A stretch of DNA of 64,000 nt from Selenomonadales bacterium 4137-cl (GCA_032334055.1 JAUOZS010000001.1:3119501-3183500); one strand, 5' to 3'; positions 27,001 through 33,896 are shown, numbered from the stretch's first letter. Made by a program: numbers and translations. Notes: a model not told the origin generated them from the letters alone.

Positions 27001-27271
27001 CGACATACACCAGATAACTTTTGCCGGCAAACTCGGAATGATAAAACTGCACATAATCATCGCACACGCCGAGCGTAATCCCCCGGCCCGTATAGCCCAA
27101 GGCATAGGCATTCGCCGCGTTTATCAGCGTCAAGCCCGTGCTCGCGTTATACTCCGACGTCTTAAAAGACTCCGCATCCGCGCACCACGCGCTCTGTCCG
27201 CCCCAGCCCGCCAAAAGGCACACGCAAACAAACACCCTTAACCAATACCGAAAATACTTTTTCAGCCCCAT
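24044..27271 (-). CDS. subtilisin-like (S8) autotransporter
   Basis: 1075 residues from ATG 27271, seven bases after GGGAGG. A signal peptide (to about residue 31) precedes an S8 protease domain with Asp in GVCDDY (about 71), His in NHGTHVAGI (about 106) and Ser in SGTSMAAP (about 290). A passenger stem follows, with one autotransporter-associated strand repeat (GAGTLALTGANTYQG, about 550). The last ~290 residues have the alternating pattern of a beta-barrel, ending in a Trp rather than the usual Phe. Such proteins cross the outer membrane through their own barrel and act at the cell surface. In a Firmicute this marks a diderm envelope. All three catalytic residues are present. Confidence 0.9.
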   Translation of the reverse strand: MGLKKYFRYWLRVFVCVCLLAGWGGQSAWCADAESFKTSEYNASTGLTLINAANAYALGYTGRGITLGVCDDYVQFYHSEFAGKSYLVYVGGPSQGYNWTESNHGTHVAGIMAAAKNNAGMHGLAFDADLLSGNFKETGSAYDGFNRNASVRVINNSWGVGLYIDSIGEGKNSFLTLFNNESNDYAILRQSILNYDKVLVFSAANSGHTTPGALSLLPYMYRDTAGNFINVIALNSGAFTANAASAGTNAMAVFSDLSKYVEENSVSAPGWSINSANAANGGYVLMSGTSMAAPYVTATAGLVQQAFPYMTGRQIVDTVLSTANSSFTLPKFTLTLQEDYADPKVINQATKAVTKTNLFYFGAKPATAAEIEDDLRAYYSANSAHLVSMYGFATVDQFLAVTLNVYGNTPREMVFGQGLLDAGKAVRGPALLNARRLEASSFSPATAYGINQALYKINTQGYDSVWSNNIGERRVGLLAAGSAYEDLRNIYAYYIQGDTINGFTQGQDYINEYNAKATASGLNDLPVGLYKEGAGTLALTGANTYQGSSVAAGGVLQIDGLVAGDAYSVADGTIAGAGTITGNLHNLSAVRAGSYGAPGTLRVGGNLVSSGKFAVAVANNVAGKIAVTGTANVEGSGFKAVSGSVYRPDGVYTVLTAGGGISGSFVSSAFTGMLSASGSHDGATASMSLTRENNVVSPSQRQQGTYSQMSAMYDALAGTAAQRQMDALFSLDAAAAGTTLAEIYGGAQLNQAAMIQRSTMMGGALSARLSQAKQSYNVAVEIPIPGFTESDLTVKTVIPLQLDAQNSWWMKLSRNGGTLNAYAEIPEMKSQSFGMTVGRDWKSAPHWRTGWLFAYEKSDVTSSTARSKIYDYRVGVYGGYSKDAFDLQTFFAYGQQNNAATRYLQHLGLTADSRYNSNTLSLGIEAKYNLQHGKDTAWQLSPYSGLEVTRYSQNSYGESGAGVYNQEADALTNTYSAGEIGLELKRSLAKGYYTFNVGYKKIFGGYNPEMTVAYSGNPGEKLKIGGSRQDREFLTWGLEAEGRMGPVWTISGRVGGEMGSHSRYWNASVMVRRVW

Positions 27272-27407
27272 CCGCAAACCTCCCGGCGACCCCTAAGCAA
27301 TCGCCGGTAGCCGCTTTCCTCATTTTCCTATTTTGGTGCTTTTCGACACCGAATTGCAATTATCCCGCCAATTTATTAACAAATTGTTTATTTTCCGCCA
27401 TAAAATC

Positions 27408-27438
27408 AGCCCGGCTGCTCTACATGAACAGCCGGGCT
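27408..27438 (-). terminator. terminator after Nif11-like gene, copy 1
   Basis: Perfect stem AGCCCGGCTG / CAGCCGGGCT, then GATTTTAT on the minus strand. It differs in sequence from the terminator behind the second copy, so the duplication stops before it. Confidence 0.75.
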
Positions 27439-27460
27439 AAACTCAAGGCGGTTGCCTGAT

Positions 27461-27703
27461 TTATTTATACTCGACGCATTCCGACTTGCCCACGACGGAA
27501 TGGCCCCATACCCCTGCGCCTATGCCTATCCATTCTTCCACGTTGCCGCAGGCGTCGCTCAGTTCTTTCTGCGAAAAGTAAAAGCCCGCTTTGGCAGCCT
27601 GTTCTAAAAACTGCGGCACGTTTTTGCACGCTTTCAGTTGCTCGGAATACGCTTTATCCGTCCTCGCCTGTTTAAGAAAGGCTGTTGCCGCTTCCATGCT
27701 CAT
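27461..27703 (-). CDS. Nif11-type leader peptide, putative RiPP precursor, copy 1
   Basis: 80 residues. The N-terminal ~50 match the Nif11-like leader family: MSMEAATAFLKQARTD, then a KACKNVPQFLEQAAKAGF stretch and FSQKELSDA. The C-terminal ~30 residues form a separate Gly-rich tail (GIGAGVWGHSVVGK) with two Cys of its own (CGNVEEW and SECVEYK). Nif11-leader proteins are precursors of ribosomally made, modified peptides in cyanobacteria, Pelotomaculum and others. The ATG follows GGGGGTAG. No LanM, YcaO or peptidase-transporter gene is in the window. The upstream partner gene here is a broken QueG-like frame. Confidence 0.75.
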   Translation of the reverse strand: MSMEAATAFLKQARTDKAYSEQLKACKNVPQFLEQAAKAGFYFSQKELSDACGNVEEWIGIGAGVWGHSVVGKSECVEYK

Positions 27704-27740
27704 TAGTTTCTACCCCCAATTAATTTTATCAACTTCTGTA

Positions 27741-27749
27741 AGTATATCA
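27741..27749 (-). promoter_or_regulatory. extended -10 promoter before Nif11 gene, copy 1
   Basis: Minus-strand TG-A-TATACT in an AT-rich stretch, about 40 bases before the start codon; the -35 is weak. It is the same in copy 2. Confidence 0.5.
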
Positions 27750-27828
27750 CGGTATTGGCAAATATATATTAAAATTCACAAACAAATGACCGTAATATAT
27801 CCATTTTCCGCTGCCACCTGTAGGGGTT

Positions 27829-28402
27829 TCAGTTCGCGCTGAGTTTGTCGATCGCCCATTGGGCGGCGTCGCGGACGAGGGGGTTTTCGTTGTCGAGGGC
27901 TTTTTTCAGCGCCGGGATGTGCGACGGGTCGCCGGTGTTGCCCAGGGCGATGGCGGCGTTCCTCCGGAATACGTCCAGGTCCCGGATGTAGTTATACATG
28001 ATGGGATAGACGACCGCGCGGTAATAGTCCTCGTCCAGCAGCAGAATCCGCTCCAGGTCGAAGTCTTTTTTCAGCTCCTCCAGGTACGGCTCTTTTCTTG
28101 CCGCCTTCGCCAGCACCTTCCTGTTGCGGGGGCAGGCGAGCTGGCAGGCGTCGCAGCCGTGAATCCTCGTGTCGATGCCTGCGCGTAGTTCGTCGGGGAT
28201 AACCGTGCTTCTCATGTTGTTCATCAGCACGCACTTCATCGGCAGCAGCCTTCCCGCCTGGGCTATCGCCTGGGTGGGGCAGGCGTCCATGCACTGCCGG
28301 CAGTCCGGCGGGCATTTGCGGGTTACCGTCGGTTCGTCGTATTCCAGCTCCGTATCGACCAGGAAGGTATACAAGGTGATGAAGGAGCCGTCCTCCTCGG
28401 TG
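27829..28402 (-). pseudogene. QueG-like Fe-S protein, 5' part lost (IS256 insertion)
   Basis: Only the C-terminal ~190 residues remain of the QueG-like protein found intact at 30770-31804: the ferredoxin-type CMDACPTQAI and CDACQLACPRN clusters plus the HEAT-like tail. An internal ATG at 28374 gives a 181-residue frame, but the first ~150 residues of the protein, including the substrate and cofactor part, are missing. The sequence runs into the IS256-family end at 28403-28406. The other side of the element does not resume the gene, so the insertion came with a deletion, or the duplication ended there. Confidence 0.85.
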
Positions 28403-28405
28403 GAA

Positions 28406-29799
28406 GATACAATGGGACGGTTCTTTTGGGTCTGTCAATAATTTTGTGCTCTAGCCCCTTGCCGCCAGTTAACGCAAATGAGATCGCACCTTTTCTGGGA
28501 AGAAGATGGATAGTTGCAGAAGAATTTGGCCCCAGTTCTGAATTCTGCCCGTCCATTTCCGCATAACATCCTGGGTTGCTAGATAGAGCATTTTTAACAG
28601 AGCATCGTCCGACGGGAAGATGCTCTTTCCTTTTGTGACCTTCCTGAGCTGCCGGTGATAGCTTTCGATCATGTTGGTTGTGTAGATGATCTTGCGAATT
28701 TCGGGCGGGTACTGAAAGAAGGTGGCGATTTCGGCCCAGTTGTTCCGCCAAGACTTTACGATGAGCGGATACTTGGCTCCCCAGATGCTTTCGAATTGGT
28801 TCAAGGCTTCCTGCCCGGCCGATTCCGTTGCCGCCGTGTAGATGGGCTTGAGGGCTGAGGTAATACGCTTTACGTCTTTGTAAGACACATAGCGAATAGA
28901 GTTACGGACCTGGTGGACGATGCACTTTTGCACCCGTGTTTCCGGGTAAGCGGCGCCGATGGCTTCTGTAAACCCGGTCAGGTTGTCCACCGAAGTGATA
29001 AGGATGTCTTGTACGCCCCGGTTCCTGAGTTCGTTTAGTACGCTGAGCCAAAATTTAGCTGACTCGTTTTCGCCGATCCAGATGCCAAGTACGTCCTTGG
29101 TGCCGTCCAGGTCGATGCCGATTGCCATGTAGGCGGCCTTGTTGACGATCTGGCCGTCCTGCTTGACCTTGAAGTGAATGGCGTCGAGGAAGACAACGGC
29201 ATAGACGCATTGCAGCGGCCGGTTTTGCCACTCCTTAATCAAGGGCATGATTTTATTGGTGATATTGGAGATCAAGGCCGGCGAAGCCTCGATACCGTAC
29301 AAGTTTTGCAGATGGTCCTGAATTTCGCGGGTACTTACGCCTTTGGCGTAAAGGGCGATAACCTGGTCTTCGATACCTGTTACGCTCTTTTGGTGTTTCT
29401 TGACGACAAGGGGGTCAAATTCGCCTTCGCGGTCACGGGGGATATCCAGCTCCACGTCGCCGAATTCGCTGCGCACCGTCTTGGGGCTATGGCCGTTCCG
29501 GCGGTTTGACTGTTCCGGCGTCCGTGAACCGTTTTTCTCATAGCCAAGGTTTTGGTCCATTTCCGCTTCGAGCATTTCCTGCAATACGCCGCCGAACATG
29601 TCTTTTAGCAGGCGCTGGACGTCCTCCGGGGTTTTAAGGTTCTCTTCCTTGATGAGGCTACGCATCTGTTCCCGACTGAGCAGTTGCTTTTTAGGTTCTT
29701 TTGGCATGTGCTTCCCCTGCCTCTCTTTCCCATTTTACCGGATTTTCTATGGGAAAGGGCAAAAGCACAATTTATTTTACAGACTCGTTCTTTTGTATC
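28406..29799. mobile_element. IS256-family insertion sequence
   Basis: The ends share an imperfect inverted repeat: GATACAA, then a TCTGT-AATAA-TTGTGCT-like stretch on the left (28406-28451) and the complement of the same parts on the right (29765-29799). One intact transposase gene lies inside. The flanking bases (GGTGGAA and ATTACTGC) do not form a target-site duplication, so one junction has been rearranged since insertion. Confidence 0.8.
28469..29707 (-). CDS. IS256-family (mutator-type) transposase
   Basis: 412 residues, full length for the family. The DDE residues can be placed in FLDAIHFKV (first Asp), SVDNLTGF (second Asp) and NMIESYHRQLRK (Glu). The RRNGHSPKTV and KCIVHQVRNS segments are standard. 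It moves the surrounding element by a copy-out mechanism. The frame is intact, so the element may still be active. The start ATG 29707 is preceded by AGGGGAAGCACATGCC. The gene breaks the QueG-like copy next to it. Confidence 0.95.
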   Translation of the reverse strand: MPKEPKKQLLSREQMRSLIKEENLKTPEDVQRLLKDMFGGVLQEMLEAEMDQNLGYEKNGSRTPEQSNRRNGHSPKTVRSEFGDVELDIPRDREGEFDPLVVKKHQKSVTGIEDQVIALYAKGVSTREIQDHLQNLYGIEASPALISNITNKIMPLIKEWQNRPLQCVYAVVFLDAIHFKVKQDGQIVNKAAYMAIGIDLDGTKDVLGIWIGENESAKFWLSVLNELRNRGVQDILITSVDNLTGFTEAIGAAYPETRVQKCIVHQVRNSIRYVSYKDVKRITSALKPIYTAATESAGQEALNQFESIWGAKYPLIVKSWRNNWAEIATFFQYPPEIRKIIYTTNMIESYHRQLRKVTKGKSIFPSDDALLKMLYLATQDVMRKWTGRIQNWGQILLQLSIFFPEKVRSHLR

Positions 29800-29861
29800 A
29801 TTACTGCCTCCGCCTTCCTCTCCTACAACGAAAGAAACTATCAGCCTACATAACGTTACAT

Positions 29862-30200
29862 TTACTCGAATAAAGTCCCCGTTTTCCCCCATAATAAATT
29901 TTCGAGATTTTCATCTTTTAAAGTAGTAAGTGCTTTGAAAATCGGAGTACCTCTAATACACGCACCAATAAAGAAGAATTGAACACAGGACTTGCATTTG
30001 AAATAATGGCACACAGTGTAGTGTGACTCTCTATCTAGATGATATAAAACATCATTTATTGGACAATCTCCAGCAAAAAGTACAATTCTCTTTTGCCTTT
30101 CTATCTCTCTCAACATCATCAATAATGGCATATAGTTATAATGCGGTTCGTGTTGGGCTGCTTCGAATACAGATTTTATAAACTCACATGTTTTACACAT
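29862..30200 (-). CDS. lower-GC hypothetical protein with Cys pairs
   Basis: 112 residues from ATG 30200, chosen because GGGAGAA lies seven bases upstream; the frame goes eight codons further. The protein is soluble, with MCKTCEF at the start, FAGDCPINDVLYHLD in the middle and HYFKCKSCVQFFFIGACIRG near the end. The Cys pairs suggest a metal site. It is clearly more AT-rich than neighbouring genes and sits between the two duplicated segments, next to an IS, so recent acquisition is likely. I do not recognise it firmly; a stand-alone toxin-immunity protein is one possibility, with little support. Confidence 0.6.
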   Translation of the reverse strand: MCKTCEFIKSVFEAAQHEPHYNYMPLLMMLREIERQKRIVLFAGDCPINDVLYHLDRESHYTVCHYFKCKSCVQFFFIGACIRGTPIFKALTTLKDENLENLLWGKTGTLFE

Positions 30201-30296
30201 TGTACTTCTCCCACATCCTGACATACCTTATGCCATTTGGATGATTCTTCTTGTAATATTCTCCGCTTATTGCCCCCTCCCTCTCCCACACACCAA

Positions 30297-30320
30297 AACC
30301 CCGGCCGTGCGGCCGGGGTT
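30297..30320 (-). terminator. terminator after Nif11-like gene, copy 2
   Basis: Perfect AACCCCGGCC-GTGC-GGCCGGGGTT stem, then TTTTGG on the minus strand, about 83 bases past the stop. Confidence 0.8.
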
Positions 30321-30402
30321 CATCATCTTTTCTGCCTTTGTCGGCTTGCGGGGTTGGTTCAGCTATCCCTCTCCCTGCCGGAGTGTATGGCGTTTGTCTG
30401 AT

Positions 30403-30645
30403 TTATTTATACTCGACGCATTCGGACTTGCCCACGACGGAGTGGCCCCATACTCCTGCGCCTATGCCTATCCATTCTTCCACGTTGCCGCAGGCGTCGC
30501 TCAGTTCTTTCTGCGAAAAGTAAAAGCCCGCTTTGGCAGCCTGTTCTAAAAACTGCGGCACGTTTTTGCACGCTTTCAGTTGCTCGGAATACGCTTTATC
30601 CGTCCTCGCCTGTTTGAGAAAGGCTGTTGCCGCTTCCATGCTCAT
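30403..30645 (-). CDS. Nif11-type leader peptide, putative RiPP precursor, copy 2
   Basis: The product is identical to the 80-residue protein at 27461-27703: a Nif11-like leader of about 50 residues, then a Gly-rich tail with two Cys as candidate core. Here the gene keeps its original setting, 124 bases downstream of a complete QueG-like Fe-S protein gene on the same strand, with its own extended -10 promoter and a strong terminator. The pairing suggests, without proving, that the Fe-S protein acts in the same process. The alternative is that the small protein is a Nif11-domain protein with no peptide product. Confidence 0.75.
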   Translation of the reverse strand: MSMEAATAFLKQARTDKAYSEQLKACKNVPQFLEQAAKAGFYFSQKELSDACGNVEEWIGIGAGVWGHSVVGKSECVEYK

Positions 30646-30682
30646 TAGTTTCTACCCCCAATTAATTTTATCAACTTCTGTA

Positions 30683-30691
30683 AGTATATCA
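30683..30691 (-). promoter_or_regulatory. extended -10 promoter before Nif11 gene, copy 2
   Basis: Minus-strand TG-A-TATACT, 38 bases upstream of the start codon; lies in the 124-base gap after the QueG-like gene. Confidence 0.5.
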
Positions 30692-30769
30692 CGGTATTGG
30701 CAAATATATATTAAAATTCACAACAACTGACCGTAATATATCCATTTTCCGCTGCCACCTGTAGGGGTT

Positions 30770-31804
30770 TCAGTTCGCGCTGAGTTTGTCGATCGCCCAT
30801 TGGGCGGCGTCGCGGACGAGGGGGTTTTCGTTGTCGAGGGCTTTTTTCAGCGCCGGGATGTGCGACGGGTCGCCGGTGTTGCCGAGGGCGATGGCGGCGT
30901 TCCGCCGGAATACGTCCAGGTCCCGGATGTAGTTATACATGATGGGATAGACGACCGCGCGGTAATAGTCCTCGTCCAGCAGCAGCATCCGCTCCAGGTC
31001 GAAGTCTTTTTTCAGCTCCTCCAGGTACGGCTCTTTTCTTGCCGCCTTCGCCAGCACCTTCCTGTTGCGGGGGCAGGCGAGCTGGCAGGCGTCGCAGCCG
31101 TGAATCCTCGTGTCGATGCCTGCGCGTAGTTCGTCGGGGATAACCGTGCTTCTCATGTTGTTCATCAGCACGCACTTCATCGGCAGCAGCCTTCCCGCCT
31201 GGGCTATCGCCTGGGTGGGGCAGGCGTCCATGCACTGCCGGCAGTCCGGCGGGCATTTGCGGGTTACCGTCGGTTCGTCGTATTCCAGCTCCGTATCGAC
31301 CAGGAAGGTATACAAGGTGATGAAGGAGCCGTCCTCCTCGGTGTAGGCGAAGTTATTCTTGCCGTAGGTGGTAACCCCGGCCCGCGCGCACGCCATGCGC
31401 TGGGGCACGTCGATCCCGCCCTCGTACACGGCGATGCCCAGGGACTTGATGAAATTCTTGAACTCGTTTGCCCGCAGGCCTGAGACGGACTCGTTCAGCG
31501 GCCGGTACGAGCGGCTCAGATAGATGCGGCCCACATGCGCCGTCAGCTCCTCGGGGAAAAGGATATCGCCGTAACCGTAGACGGCGCAGATGATGGCTTT
31601 CCCCTCCGGGTAAAACGTGCCGGGGCGGCAGCCGTCGATCAAGTACCCCGCGCCGGGGTTGTTGATCCAGGGAGCGTAGTCGGGGCGGGCTTTCAGCTCC
31701 TGCTCGTACTCGGGGAAATCCGCCGCGGTGGTGACGCCGACCTTGGAAAACCCCAGCTCCAGGGCTTTCAGCTTAATTTTCCTCGTCAGTGCCTTTTTAT
31801 CCAT
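30770..31804 (-). CDS. QueG-like 4Fe-4S double-cluster protein with HEAT tail
   Basis: 344 residues from ATG 31804, eight bases after AAGGA; ATG 31813 overlaps that site. The order matches epoxyqueuosine reductase: an N-terminal domain (LGFSKVGVTTAADF), the RMACARAGVTTYGKNNF segment, two ferredoxin clusters (CRQCMDACPTQAI about 190-200; CDACQLACPRN about 235-245) and a C-terminal HEAT-like repeat (RRNAAIALGNTGD). QueG uses cobalamin and two Fe-S clusters to reduce epoxyqueuosine in tRNA. The protein lacks the usual QueG N-terminal RY-DYH pattern, so it may be a paralogue with a different substrate. A Nif11-type gene follows directly. Confidence 0.75.
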   Translation of the reverse strand: MDKKALTRKIKLKALELGFSKVGVTTAADFPEYEQELKARPDYAPWINNPGAGYLIDGCRPGTFYPEGKAIICAVYGYGDILFPEELTAHVGRIYLSRSYRPLNESVSGLRANEFKNFIKSLGIAVYEGGIDVPQRMACARAGVTTYGKNNFAYTEEDGSFITLYTFLVDTELEYDEPTVTRKCPPDCRQCMDACPTQAIAQAGRLLPMKCVLMNNMRSTVIPDELRAGIDTRIHGCDACQLACPRNRKVLAKAARKEPYLEELKKDFDLERMLLLDEDYYRAVVYPIMYNYIRDLDVFRRNAAIALGNTGDPSHIPALKKALDNENPLVRDAAQWAIDKLSAN

Positions 31805-31990
31805 AGCGACCATCCTTCTATGCCATTTTATTCCACATTGCTTGCCTTATCTCTCATACGCCGGACAGCCGCGAAACTCCTTTCCGCACCGCCAGCTATC
31901 TTTCGTTTCCCAGGCATTTCTCCGTCTTTTCTCCGGCGTTACCCTGCCGCTTCGCCGGCGTTTATCCGTCATTTTCCCGCCCCACGCTAA

Positions 31991-32013
31991 AACCCCGGCC
32001 TACCGGCCGGGGT
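31991..32013 (-). terminator. terminator of the 54-residue membrane protein gene
   Basis: ACCCCGGCC / GGCCGGGGT stem with TTTTAGC on the minus strand. The rest of 31805-32057 shows nothing else. Confidence 0.7.
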
Positions 32014-32057
32014 CGTCGTACGCTTATGGTGCGGCGCGGCGGGTGGCGCGCGCCGGC

Positions 32058-32222
32058 TCAGCCGATGCCGAGCATGATGGCCAGCCCCACCGCGACCACC
32101 GCGGCGAAGATGCACCCCTCCACATACTTGCTGTTGTACTTTTTCACGCAGACCACCGAAAACACGCCCGCTAAAACCGCGACAGTCAGAAGAGCAAGCT
32201 GAATCTTTGTTGTCGTTGCCAC
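32058..32222 (-). CDS. small two-helix membrane protein
   Basis: 54 residues from GTG 32222, eight bases after GGGAGG; an ATG-started frame to 32294 has no ribosome site. Two hydrophobic helices (LALLTVAVLAGVFSVVCV and CIFAAVVAVGLAIMLGIG) are separated by a basic loop (KKYNSKYVEG). No family recognised. It is a single gene with its own terminator. Confidence 0.6.
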   Translation of the reverse strand: MATTTKIQLALLTVAVLAGVFSVVCVKKYNSKYVEGCIFAAVVAVGLAIMLGIG

Positions 32223-32384
32223 ATCCTTACCCTCCCTTGCCGCCTCATCACACAAGTTATTGTACCACGTACGCCCGCTTTCCGACAGCCCCACCCTCTC
32301 TCGCCGCCGGCGGGCCGCAAAAACCGCGCCGCGTCACTACCGCCAGGGCGGCGAGTATGGTAAAATACTACATGAGGTGATTAT

Positions 32385-32603
32385 ATGTCGACTAAATTAT
32401 GCAAACCCGTCCTAAAACAACTGGTTCAGGAGATCGACAAAGCCGTTTTCCGGGCCGAGTCCAGCATGGGCGCCGTGCTCAAGGCCCTTACCGAGGAACT
32501 GCCGGAAGTAGCCGTGTCCGAGGAAGAATGGAACAAGCTTGACGAACAGGCGCAGGCGGCAACGATCCAAAAAGCTAAAAAAGCCCTGCTGACGATCGGC
32601 TAG
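32385..32603 (+). CDS. small hypothetical protein
   Basis: 72 residues, charged and helical, with no membrane segment. The ATG follows GAGGTGATTAT, and a TAAAAT -10-like hexamer lies about 24 bases upstream. The sequence has an amphipathic first half (LKQLVQEIDKAVFRAESSMGAVLKAL) and a Lys/Ala-rich end. I do not recognise it. The convergent lipoprotein gene ends 130 bases downstream. Confidence 0.55.
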   Translation: MSTKLCKPVLKQLVQEIDKAVFRAESSMGAVLKALTEELPEVAVSEEEWNKLDEQAQAATIQKAKKALLTIG

Positions 32604-32711
32604 CCGCCGGTCCTTCCCGTTGCCCGCATACCCCGGCCCCCAGGCTTGAGGCCGCCGAAAGCTTAAGACACCGCCCGCGCAAACGCCTAATAAGCGCAGG
32701 GAAAAAGAAAG

Positions 32712-32729
32712 GCCCGACACTCGTCGGGC
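32712..32729 (-). terminator. terminator of the lipoprotein gene
   Basis: GCCCGAC-ACTC-GTCGGGC stem followed by TTTCTTTTT on the minus strand. Confidence 0.75.
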
Positions 32730-32733
32730 TGTT

Positions 32734-33369
32734 CTATTGCGCCTTCATTTGCGCCTGCGCCATCGCCCGTCTGACGAAGACCAGGTCCGCGGGGCCAAGA
32801 TCCACGTAGTGGACTACGCCGTCGAGAAATATGCCGGCGGAAATGGTCCTGGCGGTTGCGACAAGGTCGGCGAATTTTTTGCCGGCCTGCTTTTCGTCGA
32901 TGAAAACATAGGTAACGTTGGCCTTGCCGCTCGGCGCGCGGACAGTTTTCGAGCGGGTGTAGGCCGCCGTTATCGTCTGGCCGTCGGCGACGAGGATGCG
33001 GCCGTTTGTGGCCGTGGCGGGCATGAGCGAGGTTATGATGAAGACGTCGCCGAAAGACCGGTAGTCGCAGACATAGCCGACCTTGAGCCGCTTGCCGCTT
33101 TTCACCGGCCTGTCCTGGGCGTCGTAGGTCGTCGCTTCCCTGATGCCGAAGTCGACGACGGTCCGGTAGTCGTCTGAAACGGCGTCTTTTTCCTCGAATA
33201 TTATCGGCGTCTGGTCGGCCACCGGCCGGGCATGAGCCGTGGCGGGCCTGGCCGCCTCCTTCTGAATCATAGCCTTCGGGGCCTGGGTGGCGGCCGGCTG
33301 GCTGCCGCAGCCGGCAAACGCGGCGGACGCCAGCAGCACCGCGAGCGGCATCGATAGCTTCCGGTACAT
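32734..33369 (-). CDS. hypothetical lipoprotein
   Basis: 211 residues with a lipoprotein signal (MYRKLSMPLAVLLASAAFAGC; Cys at 21). A Gln/Ala/Pro-rich linker (to about 60) is followed by a soluble domain of about 140 residues with no Cys pairs and a repeated pattern of beta strands (KVGYVCDYRSFGDVFIIT, ITAAYTRSKTVR, NVTYVFIDEKQAG). No family is recognised. It probably sits in the periplasm, attached to the inner or outer membrane. Monocistronic, with its own terminator. Confidence 0.65.
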   Translation of the reverse strand: MYRKLSMPLAVLLASAAFAGCGSQPAATQAPKAMIQKEAARPATAHARPVADQTPIIFEEKDAVSDDYRTVVDFGIREATTYDAQDRPVKSGKRLKVGYVCDYRSFGDVFIITSLMPATATNGRILVADGQTITAAYTRSKTVRAPSGKANVTYVFIDEKQAGKKFADLVATARTISAGIFLDGVVHYVDLGPADLVFVRRAMAQAQMKAQ

Positions 33370-33542
33370 TACGTCAACTCCGTTTTATAAGATACTTCCA
33401 GTATAGCACCCTTTTCGCCCCTGTTCATTATGTTAATTTTTATCCCGCGCAGGAAAATATTGGGCAGGCCCGCGCCGCCGCCGTCCGGGGTTGCTTATTC
33501 GCCCGTCGTTCATATCATATAAGAAAAAACGGCGGTGAGACG

Positions 33543-33638
33543 ATGGAAGCGGCCATCCTCCTGGCGATCGTCGCGACGCTTTTGGTGCTGGTCATAGTAA
33601 TCCTGCTGCTGCCGTGCGCCCTCCCCTGCGGCGGCTGA
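33543..33638 (+). CDS. 31-residue single-helix membrane peptide
   Basis: The frame encodes MEAAILLAIVATLLVLVIV and then ILLLPCALPCGG, one long hydrophobic helix with two Cys near the end. GGTGAG lies four bases before the ATG. It is ten bases upstream of the coiled-coil gene and likely on the same transcript. It is too short for most gene finders. The reading is by frame and ribosome site only. Confidence 0.5.
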   Translation: MEAAILLAIVATLLVLVIVILLLPCALPCGG

Positions 33639-33648
33639 GGCGGCGGCC

Positions 33649-33873
33649 ATGGACATAAACAAGCTCGACCCCAACTGCGTGGGGCTTCTAGGCACATTGG
33701 TGAGCGCGGTCGGCGACCTGCTCCAGGGCATTTCGTCCGAGCTTCAGCTGCGCCAGGACAAAGAGGAGCAGCAGCAGACCAAGGCCAGGGACGAAAAGCT
33801 GGCCAAGCTCGAAGACGAGGTGAACGACCTCAGGGAGGAACTCGCCGCGCTGAAAAAAAAGCTCGCGAAATGA
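33649..33873 (+). CDS. small coiled-coil protein
   Basis: 74 residues. The first ~28 residues contain a Gly-rich amphipathic segment (CVGLLGTLVSAVGDLLQGI). The rest (about 32-74) is a heptad-patterned coiled coil (KLAKLEDEVNDLREELAALKKKLAK). GAGGCGG precedes the ATG. The layout, an Ala/Gly/Leu-rich start and a charged coiled-coil end, is like the small protein at 42037-42309. It follows the 31-residue peptide and ends in a strong hairpin. Function unknown. Confidence 0.6.
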   Translation: MDINKLDPNCVGLLGTLVSAVGDLLQGISSELQLRQDKEEQQQTKARDEKLAKLEDEVNDLREELAALKKKLAK

Positions 33874-33896
33874 ATTTCCGCCCAGGCAGCGCAAAA

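Larger units (their letters stand above)
27456..28402. repeat. segmental duplication, copy 1 (truncated by IS256)
   Basis: About 947 bp almost identical to 30398-31343 in the same orientation. The two Nif11-like proteins are identical over 80 residues, and the QueG-like products differ at one residue in 181. The match ends abruptly at 28402, where the IS256-family element starts. Confidence 0.95.
30398..31343. repeat. segmental duplication, copy 2 (intact genes)
   Basis: Direct-repeat partner of 27456-28402. One single-base indel in the intergenic part and a few substitutions separate the copies. The QueG-like gene here continues past the end of the repeat and is complete. Confidence 0.95.

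Noticed and set aside
24001..31800. CRISPR or integron array in the rearranged region
   Set aside because: There are only two long direct repeats with genes inside; no short spaced repeats or integrase gene.
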